Source: an uncultured Dokdonella sp. (GTDB lineage: Bacteria; Pseudomonadota; Gammaproteobacteria; Xanthomonadales; Rhodanobacteraceae). Taken from it: a DNA stretch of 64,000 nt. A program made the translations under genes and the position numbers. This document shows positions 34,261 to 43,166 of this stretch, in pieces. The stretch lies in NCBI GenBank assembly GCA_934526015.1, contig CAKSZY010000005.1, forward strand, positions 1 through 64,000. The letters are read 5' to 3'. Positions within the stretch are counted from its first letter, which is position 1. Every line of letters begins with the position of its first letter. A model generated the notes under the pieces. That model was not told the origin of the DNA. It searched no databases and saw nothing but the letters and a program-made list of their open reading frames with translations.

Positions 34261-35127
34261 ATGGCCAAGACCTTCATCGCGATCCTGCTGGTCATCGCCA
34301 GCGTGCAGGCATTGCCCGATCTCGCCCGCGTGCGCGGTTTCCCGTGGCTGCGCGACCTGCTCGAGGAGGCGCATGCGCGGCGCAGCGGCCTCGCCGGCGT
34401 GTTTGCCGTGCCGGTCCTGCTGGTGGCCCTGACCGCGCTGATCCAGCACCTGCTGCACGGGGTCTGGTTCGGTTTGCCCGAATTCGCCTTCATGGCGCTG
34501 GTCCTGTTCGCCTGCTGGGGCCCGCGCGACCTCGATGCCGACATCGAGAGCGTGCTGAAGGCGCCCGACAGCGAGCGCCGCCGCGTCGCCGCGCAGGCGC
34601 TGAATGCCGACAGCGGCCTCGGCGAACTCGAGTATTCCGCGCCGGCGCTCGTCGAGGCCGGCTTCCGCGCCGCCCTGTCGCGGCACTTCGGCGTGCTGTT
34701 CTGGTTCGTCGTGCTCGGCCCGGTCGGCGCGATCGGTTACCGCCTCGTGCAGTTGCTGGCGCGTTCGCCGGGCTTTCGCGAAACCACCGGCAGCGCCGCC
34801 GAAACCCTCGAGCGCACGGCGCGCGTGCTCGACTGGGCTCCGGCCCACCTGATGGCCTGGTCGGTCGCGGTGGTCTCCGATTTCGACGCCGTCGCGCGCA
34901 GCTGGCGCGACTACCACGCCGCCCACGGCCGCGGCTGGTTCACCCTCGATCTCGGCTTCCTCGCCGTGATCGCCCGCGCCGGCGTCGATGCCGACGTGGT
35001 CGCCGAAGACGGCAGCACCGCCGACGCCACCGTCGAACTCGCCGACGCCCGCGTCATCCTGCGCCGGGTCATGCTCGCCTGGCTCGCGGTGATCGCGATC
35101 GTGGTGATCGGCGGCTGGGCTGGTTGA
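34261..35127 (+). CDS. ampE: AmpE-like membrane protein
   Basis: The 288-residue protein has four or more transmembrane helices (for example AGVFAVPVLLVALTALIQHL, AFMALVLFACWGPRDLDADI, LFWFVVLGPVGAIGYRLVQL and a C-terminal LAWLAVIAIVVIGGWAG). The conserved FWFVVLGPVGAIGYRL and GFRETTG region followed by a WAPAHLMAW motif relate it to AmpE and the CobD/CbiB superfamily. AmpE is linked to beta-lactamase regulation in enterobacteria, but no ampD or ampR lies here, so a role in cell-wall recycling signalling is only suggested. It ends just before repeat copy C. Confidence 0.82.
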   Translation: MAKTFIAILLVIASVQALPDLARVRGFPWLRDLLEEAHARRSGLAGVFAVPVLLVALTALIQHLLHGVWFGLPEFAFMALVLFACWGPRDLDADIESVLKAPDSERRRVAAQALNADSGLGELEYSAPALVEAGFRAALSRHFGVLFWFVVLGPVGAIGYRLVQLLARSPGFRETTGSAAETLERTARVLDWAPAHLMAWSVAVVSDFDAVARSWRDYHAAHGRGWFTLDLGFLAVIARAGVDADVVAEDGSTADATVELADARVILRRVMLAWLAVIAIVVIGGWAG

Positions 35128-35128
35128 G

Positions 35129-35309
35129 GGCAGGGGCTAGCAGCCAGGGGCTAGGGGCTAGCGGCTAGGGCTCGAAACCCGGGCACTGGGACTAGCTTGC
35201 GATGATGCTGCAGGAGCTGGCTGCACGCCGTTTCCGCATGCGATGAAGCCGGCTGTCGCGCCCTGGCCCCTGGTCCCTGGCCCCTGGTCCCTAGTCCCTA
35301 GCCCCTAGC
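35129..35309. repeat. G-rich heptamer palindromic repeat, copy C
   Basis: The left arm has GGGGCTA units with interruptions and the right arm has TAGCCCC and TAGTCCC units. The core begins AGGGCTCGAAACCCG and carries AGCTTGCGATGATGCTGCAG at 35194-35213, differing from copy B at two of 20 positions. It lies between two convergent genes and supplies the TAG stop of the one on the minus strand. Confidence 0.87.
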
Positions 35310-37188
35310 TCCACGCTCCCCGCAACTCGCGCACGCGCTGTTCGAGTTCGGCGGCGCTGGCCTGTTCGGGCGGCAGTGGCGGGCCGGCGATGAAGACGAG
35401 GCGCGAGCGGAAGCGTCGTGGCAGGCGCATGCGCCCGAGGCGGGTGTCCTTGCGGCTGAAGATGCTGCCCCACAGGCCGCGGATCGCGGTCGGCACGACC
35501 GGCACCGGGCGGCGCGCGAGGATGCGTTCGACGCCCGCGCGGAACGGCGCGATGGCGCCGTCGGCGGTGAGTGCGCCTTCGGGGAAGATGCAGACGACGT
35601 CGCCGTCGGCGAGCGCGGCATCGATTTCCTCGAAGGCGCGTTCGAGCAGGGCGGGGTCTTCCTTCGCGCCGGCGATCGGGATGGCGCGCGCGGTGCGGAA
35701 GATGAAGCTCATCACCGGGATGTTGAAGATCTTGTAGTACATGACGAAGCGCGCCGGCCGGCGCACGCTGCCGGCGACGATCAGCGCGTCCATGTAGCTG
35801 ACGTGGTTGCAGACGAGCAGGGCGGGACCTTCCTCGGGGATGTGGTCGAGGCCTTCGGTGCGGATGCGGTAGAGGGTGTTGACGAGGATCCAGCTGAGGA
35901 ACCGCATCAGGAACTCGGGCACCAGCGTGTAGATGTAGATCGCCACCAGCGCATTGAGCACGGCGACGACGAGGAAGATCTGCGGGATGGTCAGGCCGAG
36001 CGCGGTCAGGCCGAGGCCGAGGCCGGCGGCGACGACCATGAACAGCGCGTTGAGGATGTTGTTGCCGGCGATCACCCGCGACAGTTCGCTGCGCTCGGTG
36101 CGGCTCTGCACGAGGGCGAACAGCGGCACGATGAAGAGGCCGGCGAACAGGCCGATCATCACGAGATCGAAGATCACCCGCCCGCTGCCGGCGGCCTGCA
36201 CGAACTCCCACGCGCCGAGCCCGCTCACCCCCGCCGCCAGCGGACGCGCGAACCAGAGGTCGACGGCGAACACGGTCATGCCGATCGAGCCGAACGGCAC
36301 CAGGCCGATCTCGACCTTGCGCCCGGACAGGCGCTCGCACAGAAGCGAACCGATGCCGACGCCGATCGAGAACAGGGCGAGGGCGAAGTTCAGCACCTGC
36401 GGCCCGCCGCCGAGATAGTCGCGCACGTAGGCCGGCAGCTGCGAGGTGAACATCGTGCCGAAAAACCAGAACCACGAGATGCCGAGGATCGCGTTGAAGA
36501 TCGTGCGGTTCTTCGTCACGTAGCGGGTCACCCGCAACGTCTCGCTGAACGGGTTCCAGTTGAAGCGCAGGTGCGGCGCGGTGGCCGGGGCCGGCGGGAT
36601 CGCGCGCGCGGCGAGATAGCCGGCGACGGCGACGCCGACCACCAGCAGCGAGGCGGCGGTCGCGCCCCATTCGCCGAGCGCCATCAGCGAGCCTCCGGCC
36701 ATCATGCCGGCGAGCACGGCCAGCGACGTGCCCATCTCGACGAGACCGTTGCCGCCGACCAGTTCCTCGTTCTTCAGCGCCTGCGGCAGGATCGCGTACT
36801 TGATCGGCCCGAACATCGTCGAATGCAGGCCCATCAGGAACAGCACGACGAACAGCAGCCACACCTGGTGGGCATGGAAGGCGTACACGGCGAGCAGCAT
36901 CGCGCCGATCTCGAACAGCTTCACGTAGCGGATCAGGCGCGTCTTCTCGAACATCTCGGCGAGCTGGCCGGCGCTGGCCGAGAACAGGAAGAACGGCAGG
37001 ATGAAGATCGCCGGCGCGATCATTTCGTGGAAGGCGGCCTGCTGCGAGCTGAAGCCGAGGTAGGCGCCGATCAGCACGATCATGCTCTGGCGGAAGGCGT
37101 TGTCGTTGAACGCGCCGAGCGCCTGGGTGGTGAAGAACGGCGCGAAGCGGCGCGTGCGCAGCAGCTGGAACTGGCTTTGTCCTGACAT
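35305..37188 (-). CDS. MFS transporter fused to a PlsC-type acyltransferase
   Basis: The 627-residue protein joins two modules. Residues 1 to about 420 form a twelve-helix major facilitator of the LplT type (ALGAFNDNAFRQSMIVLIGA, MGLHSTMFGPIKYAILPQAL, GNGLVEMGTSLAVLAGMMAG). Residues about 435-620 are a glycerophospholipid acyltransferase with LLVCNHVSYMDALIVAGS (the NHxxxxD catalytic block) and FPEGALTADG as substrate motif. The pair should import lysophospholipids and reacylate them at the inner membrane. The related Aas system also contains an acyl-ACP synthetase domain; it is absent here, so acyl donors must come from elsewhere. The stop codon lies in repeat copy C. Confidence 0.9.
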   Translation of the reverse strand: MSGQSQFQLLRTRRFAPFFTTQALGAFNDNAFRQSMIVLIGAYLGFSSQQAAFHEMIAPAIFILPFFLFSASAGQLAEMFEKTRLIRYVKLFEIGAMLLAVYAFHAHQVWLLFVVLFLMGLHSTMFGPIKYAILPQALKNEELVGGNGLVEMGTSLAVLAGMMAGGSLMALGEWGATAASLLVVGVAVAGYLAARAIPPAPATAPHLRFNWNPFSETLRVTRYVTKNRTIFNAILGISWFWFFGTMFTSQLPAYVRDYLGGGPQVLNFALALFSIGVGIGSLLCERLSGRKVEIGLVPFGSIGMTVFAVDLWFARPLAAGVSGLGAWEFVQAAGSGRVIFDLVMIGLFAGLFIVPLFALVQSRTERSELSRVIAGNNILNALFMVVAAGLGLGLTALGLTIPQIFLVVAVLNALVAIYIYTLVPEFLMRFLSWILVNTLYRIRTEGLDHIPEEGPALLVCNHVSYMDALIVAGSVRRPARFVMYYKIFNIPVMSFIFRTARAIPIAGAKEDPALLERAFEEIDAALADGDVVCIFPEGALTADGAIAPFRAGVERILARRPVPVVPTAIRGLWGSIFSRKDTRLGRMRLPRRFRSRLVFIAGPPLPPEQASAAELEQRVRELRGAWS

Positions 37189-37323
37189 CGGTTCCGATCC
37201 GCGGGAGGCGCCTGCAATCTACTCGATTCCGCCGCGGATGCCGCAGGCGAACGCGATCTGAACGCGCCCGCCGTCCCCAGCCGGTACACTGCGCCCCCCG
37301 AACGATCCGCCACGGTATTGCGC

Positions 37324-39048
37324 ATGAAGCTGAAACTGCTTTCCGGCCTCGCCCTCCTTGCCTTGTCGGCCGGAGTCGCTTCGGCACAGAACCTGCGGCC
37401 GTTGCCGAATCCCGACCTGTCGCGGCTGTCGGCGGCCGAGAGCGCCGAGCTGCGCGAGGCACGGGCGAACTTCGACAAGGCCGTGGTCGGCAAGTCGGGC
37501 GTCACCCTCGCCGAGCTGTACGGCAACCTCGCGGCCGTCTACGCGCGCGCGCGCCTGCTCGACGTGACTCGGGTGGCGATCGACAACGCTGCCCTGGCGG
37601 CGCCGCTCGACGATCGCTGGCCGTACCTGCAGGGAACCCTGGCGCGCATGGACGGCCAGCACGCCCAGGCACGGGCCGCGTTCGAGAAGTCGCTGCGACT
37701 CAACGGCATGTACCTGCCGACCCGCATCGCCCTCGCCGGCGAACTGCTGCGCGCCGACGATGTCGCCGGCGCCGATCGCCTGCTCGCGGCGGCCCTGGCC
37801 GACCACGAACGCCAGCCGGCCCTGCGCGCCATGCTCGCCGATGTCGCCTACCGCCAGCAGCGCTACAAGGACGCGATCGCCTATCTGCAGGAAGCCTTGC
37901 GCCTCGATCCGCGCGCGACGGCGCTGTACGGCGCGCTGGCCCGCGCACACGAAGCGGCCGGCCAGCCGAAGGAGGCCGCCGAGGCGCGCGCCAGGACCGG
38001 GGACGTGCCGCCGTACCTCGAAGATCCGCTGTCGGCGCGCCTGCTGCCGGCGCCGGTGATGAGCAATCTGGCCGCCGCGGCCCGTCAGGCCGGCGCCGCG
38101 CGCGCCGCGCAGCCGGCCGCTCCGGCGGGCGCGCAGCAGGCACCCGATCCGCGTGCCGTGGCGATCGGCGAAGCCAACCAGTTCGCCGCCGCCGGCCGCT
38201 ACGCCGACGCGCGGGCCGCGCTCGACAAGGCGCTGGCAAGCTCGCCGCGCGACGTCAGCGTGCTGTCGACCTATGCCCGCGTCGAGGCGGCGGATCGCCG
38301 CTTCGATGCCGCCAGGGCGCGTGCCACCGAGGCGACCCGAGCCGAGCCGACCTCGGTGCTGGCGTGGATGACCTTCGGTTTCGTCGCTGAAGTCAGTGGC
38401 GACGACGTCGGCGCCGGCAACGCCTACCAGCGGGCGGTGAGTGCCGATCCGAAGGCGACCGCCGGACAGATCGCGCTCGGCAATCTCGCCTTGCGCAGCG
38501 GCCGTGCTGCCGACGCCGTCAGTGCCTACCGCGCCACCACCCTCGCCGAACCCGAAAATGCCGAGAACTGGGCGCGCCTGCTCGCCGCGCAGTTCTCCGC
38601 CGGCCAGTGCGCGGCCGGCCTGCGCGAAGCCGCCGAAAACGCGCGCCAGCATCCGCGCGACCCGTTGTTTGCCGATCTCTACATCCGCGCCGCGAGCACC
38701 TGTCCGGCGGCGACGCCGGCGCAGAAGAAGGCCGTGCTCGGCAACGCCGAGGCCCTGTACCGGCAGGCGCCGGCGACAAGCCTCGCGCAGATCGCCGAAA
38801 CCTACGCGCTCGCACTGGCCGCGAACGGCCGTTGGGACGAGGCCATCCAGACCCAGGGCAGCGCGATCTACGAAACGGCGACGCTCGGCGACCAGGGCGC
38901 CGCGGCGCAGTACCGCGAGGTGTTCCAGCAACTGCAGGCCAAGCGGATGCCGAACCTGCCGTGGGCCGGCTCGCATCCGCTGCTCAAGCCGCAGCGGCCG
39001 GCACCACCGCCGAAGGCCGCGACGGGAGCTCCCGCCGGCAAAAAGTGA
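37324..39048 (+). CDS. Exported TPR-repeat protein
   Basis: The 574-residue precursor has a signal peptide (MKLKLLSGLALLALSAGVAS then AQ). Two sets of tetratricopeptide repeats follow, at about residues 60-250 (YLQGTLARMDGQHAQARAAF, AYRQQRYKDAIAYLQEALRL) and 275-540 (ANQFAAAGRYADARAALDKA, LALAANGRWDEAIQTQGSAI). They are separated by an Ala/Pro/Gln linker, and the C-terminus is Pro/Lys-rich. No lipobox Cys is present, so it is likely periplasmic. TPR proteins assemble partners, but none can be named here. The ATG at 37324 follows a TTG option six bases earlier; I preferred ATG. Confidence 0.82.
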   Translation: MKLKLLSGLALLALSAGVASAQNLRPLPNPDLSRLSAAESAELREARANFDKAVVGKSGVTLAELYGNLAAVYARARLLDVTRVAIDNAALAAPLDDRWPYLQGTLARMDGQHAQARAAFEKSLRLNGMYLPTRIALAGELLRADDVAGADRLLAAALADHERQPALRAMLADVAYRQQRYKDAIAYLQEALRLDPRATALYGALARAHEAAGQPKEAAEARARTGDVPPYLEDPLSARLLPAPVMSNLAAAARQAGAARAAQPAAPAGAQQAPDPRAVAIGEANQFAAAGRYADARAALDKALASSPRDVSVLSTYARVEAADRRFDAARARATEATRAEPTSVLAWMTFGFVAEVSGDDVGAGNAYQRAVSADPKATAGQIALGNLALRSGRAADAVSAYRATTLAEPENAENWARLLAAQFSAGQCAAGLREAAENARQHPRDPLFADLYIRAASTCPAATPAQKKAVLGNAEALYRQAPATSLAQIAETYALALAANGRWDEAIQTQGSAIYETATLGDQGAAAQYREVFQQLQAKRMPNLPWAGSHPLLKPQRPAPPPKAATGAPAGKK

Positions 39049-39106
39049 ACCCGCTCGTTGCCTCGACGCCGCGCCTGTTCCACGATGCGCGGGGGGAGGG
39101 CACGAG

Positions 39107-39574
39107 ATGGGGAAGCGCCACGGATCCGGACAAGCGCGCCAGTCGCGGCGGTGGCGCTACCGTGTCGCGCGTTCGCGCGCCGCGGTCGGCCGCTTTGCCG
39201 ACCGCCTCGATGCCGACCTCGCCGCCGCCGGCATCGAGGCTGCCGCGCGCCATGGCCTCGCCACCGTGCTCGACGAGCTGCTGGCCAACGTCATCATGCA
39301 TGCCGAATCGGCACGCGGCTGCGTCCACGTCACCGTGCGTCGCCAGGCCGGCGACCTGGCCGCGCGCCTGCGCTACCGTGCGCGCGCCTTCGATCCCACC
39401 GCGCAGGCCGCGCCGGAACAGCCCGCCTCGCTGGCCGAGGCCACCGTGGGCGGCGTCGGCATCGCCATGGTGCGTGCGCTGACGCGCCGTTTCGAATGGC
39501 GCCATGCGCGCAGCGAGAACCGCGTCTGCGTGAGTCTCCCCCTGCTGCCCGCGGAGGACGCCGCCGCTTCGTGA
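39107..39574 (+). CDS. RsbW-like anti-sigma regulatory factor (HATPase_c)
   Basis: The 155-residue protein has the GHKL ATPase fold of RsbW/SpoIIAB-like Ser/Thr kinases: N box ATVLDELLANVIMHAESARG, and a G box GGVGIAMVRALTRRFEWRHA. Such proteins bind a sigma factor or phosphorylate an STAS anti-anti-sigma partner. No STAS protein, sigma factor or RsbU phosphatase gene lies next to it, so the partner must be elsewhere. The N-terminal 20 residues are Arg-rich. It follows the TPR gene by 58 bases and converges with purD. The ATG at 39107 has GGGGAGGG upstream. Confidence 0.82.
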   Translation: MGKRHGSGQARQSRRWRYRVARSRAAVGRFADRLDADLAAAGIEAAARHGLATVLDELLANVIMHAESARGCVHVTVRRQAGDLAARLRYRARAFDPTAQAAPEQPASLAEATVGGVGIAMVRALTRRFEWRHARSENRVCVSLPLLPAEDAAAS

Positions 39575-39608
39575 GCGGCGTGATGCCCGTGCTGCGCCGG
39601 ACTTCGCT

Positions 39609-40892
39609 TCAGGACTTCCGCGCGAGCGCGCGGTGGCCGATGTCGCGGCGGAAGAAGCAGCCCTCGAAGCGGACGCTGCGGGCGAGCGCATAGGCGCGCT
39701 CGCGCGCCTGGCCGATGTCGTCGCCGAGTGCGCAGGCGGTCAGCACGCGGCCGCCGGCGCTGAGCACGCGGCCGTCGGCGGCGCGCGTGCCGGCATGGAA
39801 CAGGCGGGTGTCGGCGGGTGGTTCCGCCTCGAGGCCGTCGATGGCGTCGCCGCTGCGCACCCGGCCCGGATAGCCTTGGGCGGCGATGACGATGCCGATC
39901 GCCGGACGCGGATCCCAATCGGCGTGGATGCGGTCGAGGCGGCCCTGCAGCGCGGCTTCGACGAGTTCGACGAGATCGGACTTCAGGCGCAGCAGGATCG
40001 GCTGCGTTTCCGGATCGCCGAAGCGCACGTTGAACTCGATCACCTTCGGGGTTCCGTCCGCCGCGATCATCAGCCCGGCATAGAGGAAACCGATGAATGG
40101 CGCGCCCTCGGCGGCCATGCCGGCGAGGGTCGGCCGGATCACCTCCTCGAGGATGCGCCGCTCGACCTCGGGGGTGACCACCGGTGCCGGTGAATAGGCG
40201 CCCATGCCGCCGGTGTTCGGTCCGGTGTCGGCTTCGCCGACGCGCTTGTGGTCCTGGCTGGTCGCCATCGGCAGGGCATTCTTGCCGTCGGCGATGACGA
40301 TGTAGCTCGCTTCCTCGCCCTCGAGGTATTCCTCGATGACCACGCGCGCCGAAGCTTCGCCGAGCGAATGCGCGCCGAGCATGTCGCGCACGGCCTGTTC
40401 GGCATCGCCGAGGGTGAGGGCGACGACCACGCCCTTGCCGGCAGCGAGCCCGTCCGCCTTGATGACGATCGGCGCGCCGTGCCTGCGCACCCAGGCGAGC
40501 GCCGGCTCGACTTCGCTGAACACGGCATGGCGTGCGGTCGGGATGTTGTGGCGGGCGAGGAAGGCCTTGGCGAAGGCCTTCGAGCCTTCCAGCTGGGCGG
40601 CGATGCGGCGCGGGCCGAAGCAGGCCATTCCGGCGCTGCGGAAGCGGTCGACGATGCCGGCCACCAGCGGCCCTTCCGGACCGACCACGGTCAGCGCGAC
40701 ATCCTCTTCCAGCGCCAGCGTCAGCAGGCCTTCGAGATCGGTCACCGCGACCGCGGCATTGCGCACGCGCGGCTCGCGCGCGGTACCCGCATTGCCCGGC
40801 GCGACGATCACCTCGCCGACATGCGGCGACTGCGCGAGCTTCCAGGCCAGGGCGTGTTCACGGCCGCCGGAACCGATGACGAGGAGTTTCAT
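39609..40892 (-). CDS. purD: Phosphoribosylamine-glycine ligase
   Basis: PurD joins glycine to phosphoribosylamine using ATP in purine synthesis. The 427-residue protein shows the N-terminal KLLVIGSGGREHALAWKLAQ, the ATP-grasp parts VIKADGLAAGKGVVVALTLG and VIEEYLEGEEASYIVIADG, and the TGPNTGGMGAYSPAPVV and EFNVRFGDPETQPILLRL signatures. It lies downstream of purH with repeat copy D between them. The repeat's C-rich arm touches the ATG, so the leader reads CCTAGCC just before the start codon and no Shine-Dalgarno is visible. Length and motifs are complete. Confidence 0.97.
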   Translation of the reverse strand: MKLLVIGSGGREHALAWKLAQSPHVGEVIVAPGNAGTAREPRVRNAAVAVTDLEGLLTLALEEDVALTVVGPEGPLVAGIVDRFRSAGMACFGPRRIAAQLEGSKAFAKAFLARHNIPTARHAVFSEVEPALAWVRRHGAPIVIKADGLAAGKGVVVALTLGDAEQAVRDMLGAHSLGEASARVVIEEYLEGEEASYIVIADGKNALPMATSQDHKRVGEADTGPNTGGMGAYSPAPVVTPEVERRILEEVIRPTLAGMAAEGAPFIGFLYAGLMIAADGTPKVIEFNVRFGDPETQPILLRLKSDLVELVEAALQGRLDRIHADWDPRPAIGIVIAAQGYPGRVRSGDAIDGLEAEPPADTRLFHAGTRAADGRVLSAGGRVLTACALGDDIGQARERAYALARSVRFEGCFFRRDIGHRALARKS

Positions 40893-41077
40893 GGCTAGGG
40901 GCTAGGGATTAGGGGCTAGGGATTAGGGGCTAGGGATTAGGGGCTAGGGATTAGCGGCTAGGGCACGAAAATCGCGGGGTTGGACATACGGGTTGCTCTA
41001 CAACGTTGCTCGGATGGAACCAAGTGCGGTTTTCGCGCCCTGGCCCCTAGTCCCTAGTCCCTAGTCCCTAGCCCCTC
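40893..41077. repeat. G-rich heptamer palindromic repeat, copy D (second core subtype)
   Basis: On the plus strand the left arm alternates GGGGCTA and GGGATTA units, giving telomere-like G runs with 3-4 base loops. The right arm has TAGTCCC and TAGCCCC units. The core is bounded by AGGGCACGAAAATCGC and AAGTGCGGTTTTCGCGCCCT (41022-41041), an inverted pair shared in part with copy F. It lies between purH and purD in the same transcription unit and directly abuts the purD start codon. Confidence 0.88.
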
Positions 41078-41085
41078 AATGCCAC

Positions 41086-42663
41086 TCAATGGCGGAAATG
41101 CCGCACGCCGGTGAACACCATGGCGATATCGTGTTCGTCGGCGGCGGCGATGACTTCGCTGTCGCGCATCGAGCCGCCGGGCTGGATCACCGCGCGGATG
41201 CCGGCGGCGGCGGCGGTGTCGATGCCGTCGCGGAACGGGAAGAAGGCATCCGAGGCCATCACGCTGCCGGCCACGTCGAGGTCGGCTTCGGCGGCTTTCA
41301 GCGCGGCGATCCGCGCGCTGATGACGCGGCTCATCTGGCCGGCGCCGACGCCGATCGTGCGACCGCCGCGGGCATAGACGATGGCATTCGACTTGACGAA
41401 CATCGCCACGTGCCAGGCGAACAGCAGGTCGCGCAATTCGCCGGCTTCGGGCACGCGGCGGGTGACCACCTTGAGGTCGCCGAGCAGCAGGGTGTCGCGG
41501 TCGGTGTCCTGCACGAGCAGGCCGCCGGCGATGCGCTTGAAATCGGCATAGGCCGGCATGTGCTCGGGCCAGGCGCCGGCGGCCAGCAGGCGCACGTTCG
41601 GTTTGCGCGCGAACACCTCGACCGCGTCGGCATCGACTTCCGGCGCGATCACCACCTCGACGAACTGGCGGTCGAGGATGCGTGCCGCGGTGGCCGCATC
41701 GAGGCGGTGGTTGAAGGCGATGATGCCGCCGAACGCCGACACCGGGTCGCAGGCGTAGGCGAGGTCGTAGGCGTCGCCGATGCTTTCGCCGAGGGCGACG
41801 CCGCAGGGATTGGCGTGCTTGACGATGACGCAGGCCGGCGTGCGCTGGAACGCCTTGACGCATTCGAGCGCGGCATCGGCATCGGCGAGGTTGTTGAACG
41901 AGAGTTCCTTGCCGGCGAGCACCTGCGCGCCGGCGACGGTGCCGGGCGGCAGTTCGCGCTGCACGTACAAGGCGGCACCCTGGTGCGGGTTCTCGCCGTA
42001 GCGCAACACCTGCTTGCGCTCGAAGCTGAGGTGCAGGGTCGGTGCGAAGGCCTCGCTGGTGTCGCCGCCGATGCGGGCGCCGAGCCAGTTGGCGATGCGG
42101 CCGTCGTAGGCGGCGGTGTGCGCGAAGGCCTTGGCGGCGAGGCGCCGGCGCAGTTCGATCGAGGTGCCGCCGTGGGCCAGCGACTCGAGCACTTCGGCGT
42201 AGTCGGCCGGATCGACGATGACGACGACGTGCTCGTGGTTCTTCGCCGCCGCACGCAGCATCGCCGGGCCGCCGACGTCGATGTTCTCGATCGCCTCGGC
42301 CAGTCCGCAGTCGGGCTGCGCGGTGACCTGCTCGAACGGATAGAGGTTGACCACCAGCAGGTCGATCGGGCGGATGCCGTGTTCGGCCATCACCGCTTCG
42401 TCGATGCCGCGCCGGCCGAGCAGGCCGCCGTGGACGAGCGGATGCAGGGTCTTGACGCGGCCGTCCATGATTTCCGGGAAACCGGTCAGCGCGCTGACCT
42501 CGGTGATCTGCAGGCGCGCGTCGCGCAACACGCCGGCGGTGCCGCCGGTGGAAACGAGGCGGATGCCGAGCGCGTCGAGGCCACGGGCGAAATCGGCCAG
42601 GCCGGTCTTGTCGGAGACGCTCAGCAGGGCACGGCGCGGGTGGACGAGCGAGGCGTCGAACAT
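41086..42663 (-). CDS. purH: Bifunctional AICAR transformylase / IMP cyclohydrolase
   Basis: PurH performs the last two steps of IMP synthesis. The 525-residue protein has the cyclohydrolase domain ([59 protein letters not shown]) and the transformylase domain ([74 protein letters not shown]). It follows fis on the same strand after 85 bases and precedes purD, the usual gammaproteobacterial order, except that a repeat element separates it from purD. Confidence 0.98.
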   Translation of the reverse strand: MFDASLVHPRRALLSVSDKTGLADFARGLDALGIRLVSTGGTAGVLRDARLQITEVSALTGFPEIMDGRVKTLHPLVHGGLLGRRGIDEAVMAEHGIRPIDLLVVNLYPFEQVTAQPDCGLAEAIENIDVGGPAMLRAAAKNHEHVVVIVDPADYAEVLESLAHGGTSIELRRRLAAKAFAHTAAYDGRIANWLGARIGGDTSEAFAPTLHLSFERKQVLRYGENPHQGAALYVQRELPPGTVAGAQVLAGKELSFNNLADADAALECVKAFQRTPACVIVKHANPCGVALGESIGDAYDLAYACDPVSAFGGIIAFNHRLDAATAARILDRQFVEVVIAPEVDADAVEVFARKPNVRLLAAGAWPEHMPAYADFKRIAGGLLVQDTDRDTLLLGDLKVVTRRVPEAGELRDLLFAWHVAMFVKSNAIVYARGGRTIGVGAGQMSRVISARIAALKAAEADLDVAGSVMASDAFFPFRDGIDTAAAAGIRAVIQPGGSMRDSEVIAAADEHDIAMVFTGVRHFRH

Positions 42664-42748
42664 CGAGCACTCCGGAATCGCAGGCGGGCAGTGGGCACGG
42701 GTTGCCGGACACGATCCGCCGCATGCCGCCGGCCGTGTCGGCGGATCT

Positions 42749-43036
42749 TCAGTTCAGGCCGTAATGCTGCAGCTTCTTGCGCAGGGTCGCGCGATTGATG
42801 CCGAGCGCGGCCGCCGCCTTGCTCTGGTTGCCGCCGTACCAGGCCATCACCTCGCGCAGCAGCGGCTGCTCCACTTCGGCGATCACCAGTGCATGCAGGC
42901 CTTCGCCGGGCTGCGAGTCGACATCGGCGAGATAGCGCCGGACCGCGCGCGCGACGCATTCGCGCAGCGCCGGTTGCAGCGACGGATCCTGCGCGGCATC
43001 GGCACGCAGATGGGCAACGGCATTCACGGCGGACAC
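42749..43036 (-). CDS. fis: DNA-binding protein Fis
   Basis: The 95-residue protein ends with the Fis helix-turn-helix, [20 protein letters not shown] followed by [17 protein letters not shown], which is nearly invariant in gammaproteobacteria. The N-terminal half is the dimerisation and activation region. Fis bends DNA and regulates rRNA, recombination and growth-phase genes. The start is GTG at 43034-43036; another GTG nine bases later is possible. It is co-oriented with purH. The dusB gene that often precedes fis is replaced here by a DUF3426 gene. Confidence 0.95.
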   Translation of the reverse strand: MSAVNAVAHLRADAAQDPSLQPALRECVARAVRRYLADVDSQPGEGLHALVIAEVEQPLLREVMAWYGGNQSKAAAALGINRATLRKKLQHYGLN

Positions 43037-43166
43037 GATCCCCGATGGCTGATGGCGGATGGCTTGGAACAGGACCGTGGCGCAGGCTGGGGTCGCGCAC
43101 GGGGGGGAACGAGTCTACTCCGCACGGGCCGGCGAGTTAAGTGCCGTGCCGGGTGGGTGGACCGTG

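Noticed and set aside
37324..39048. TPR protein as a cellulose-synthase-type BcsC or PilW-like protein
   Set aside because: It has a signal peptide and TPRs but no outer-membrane barrel domain, no lipobox and no neighbours from those systems, so no specific name is justified.
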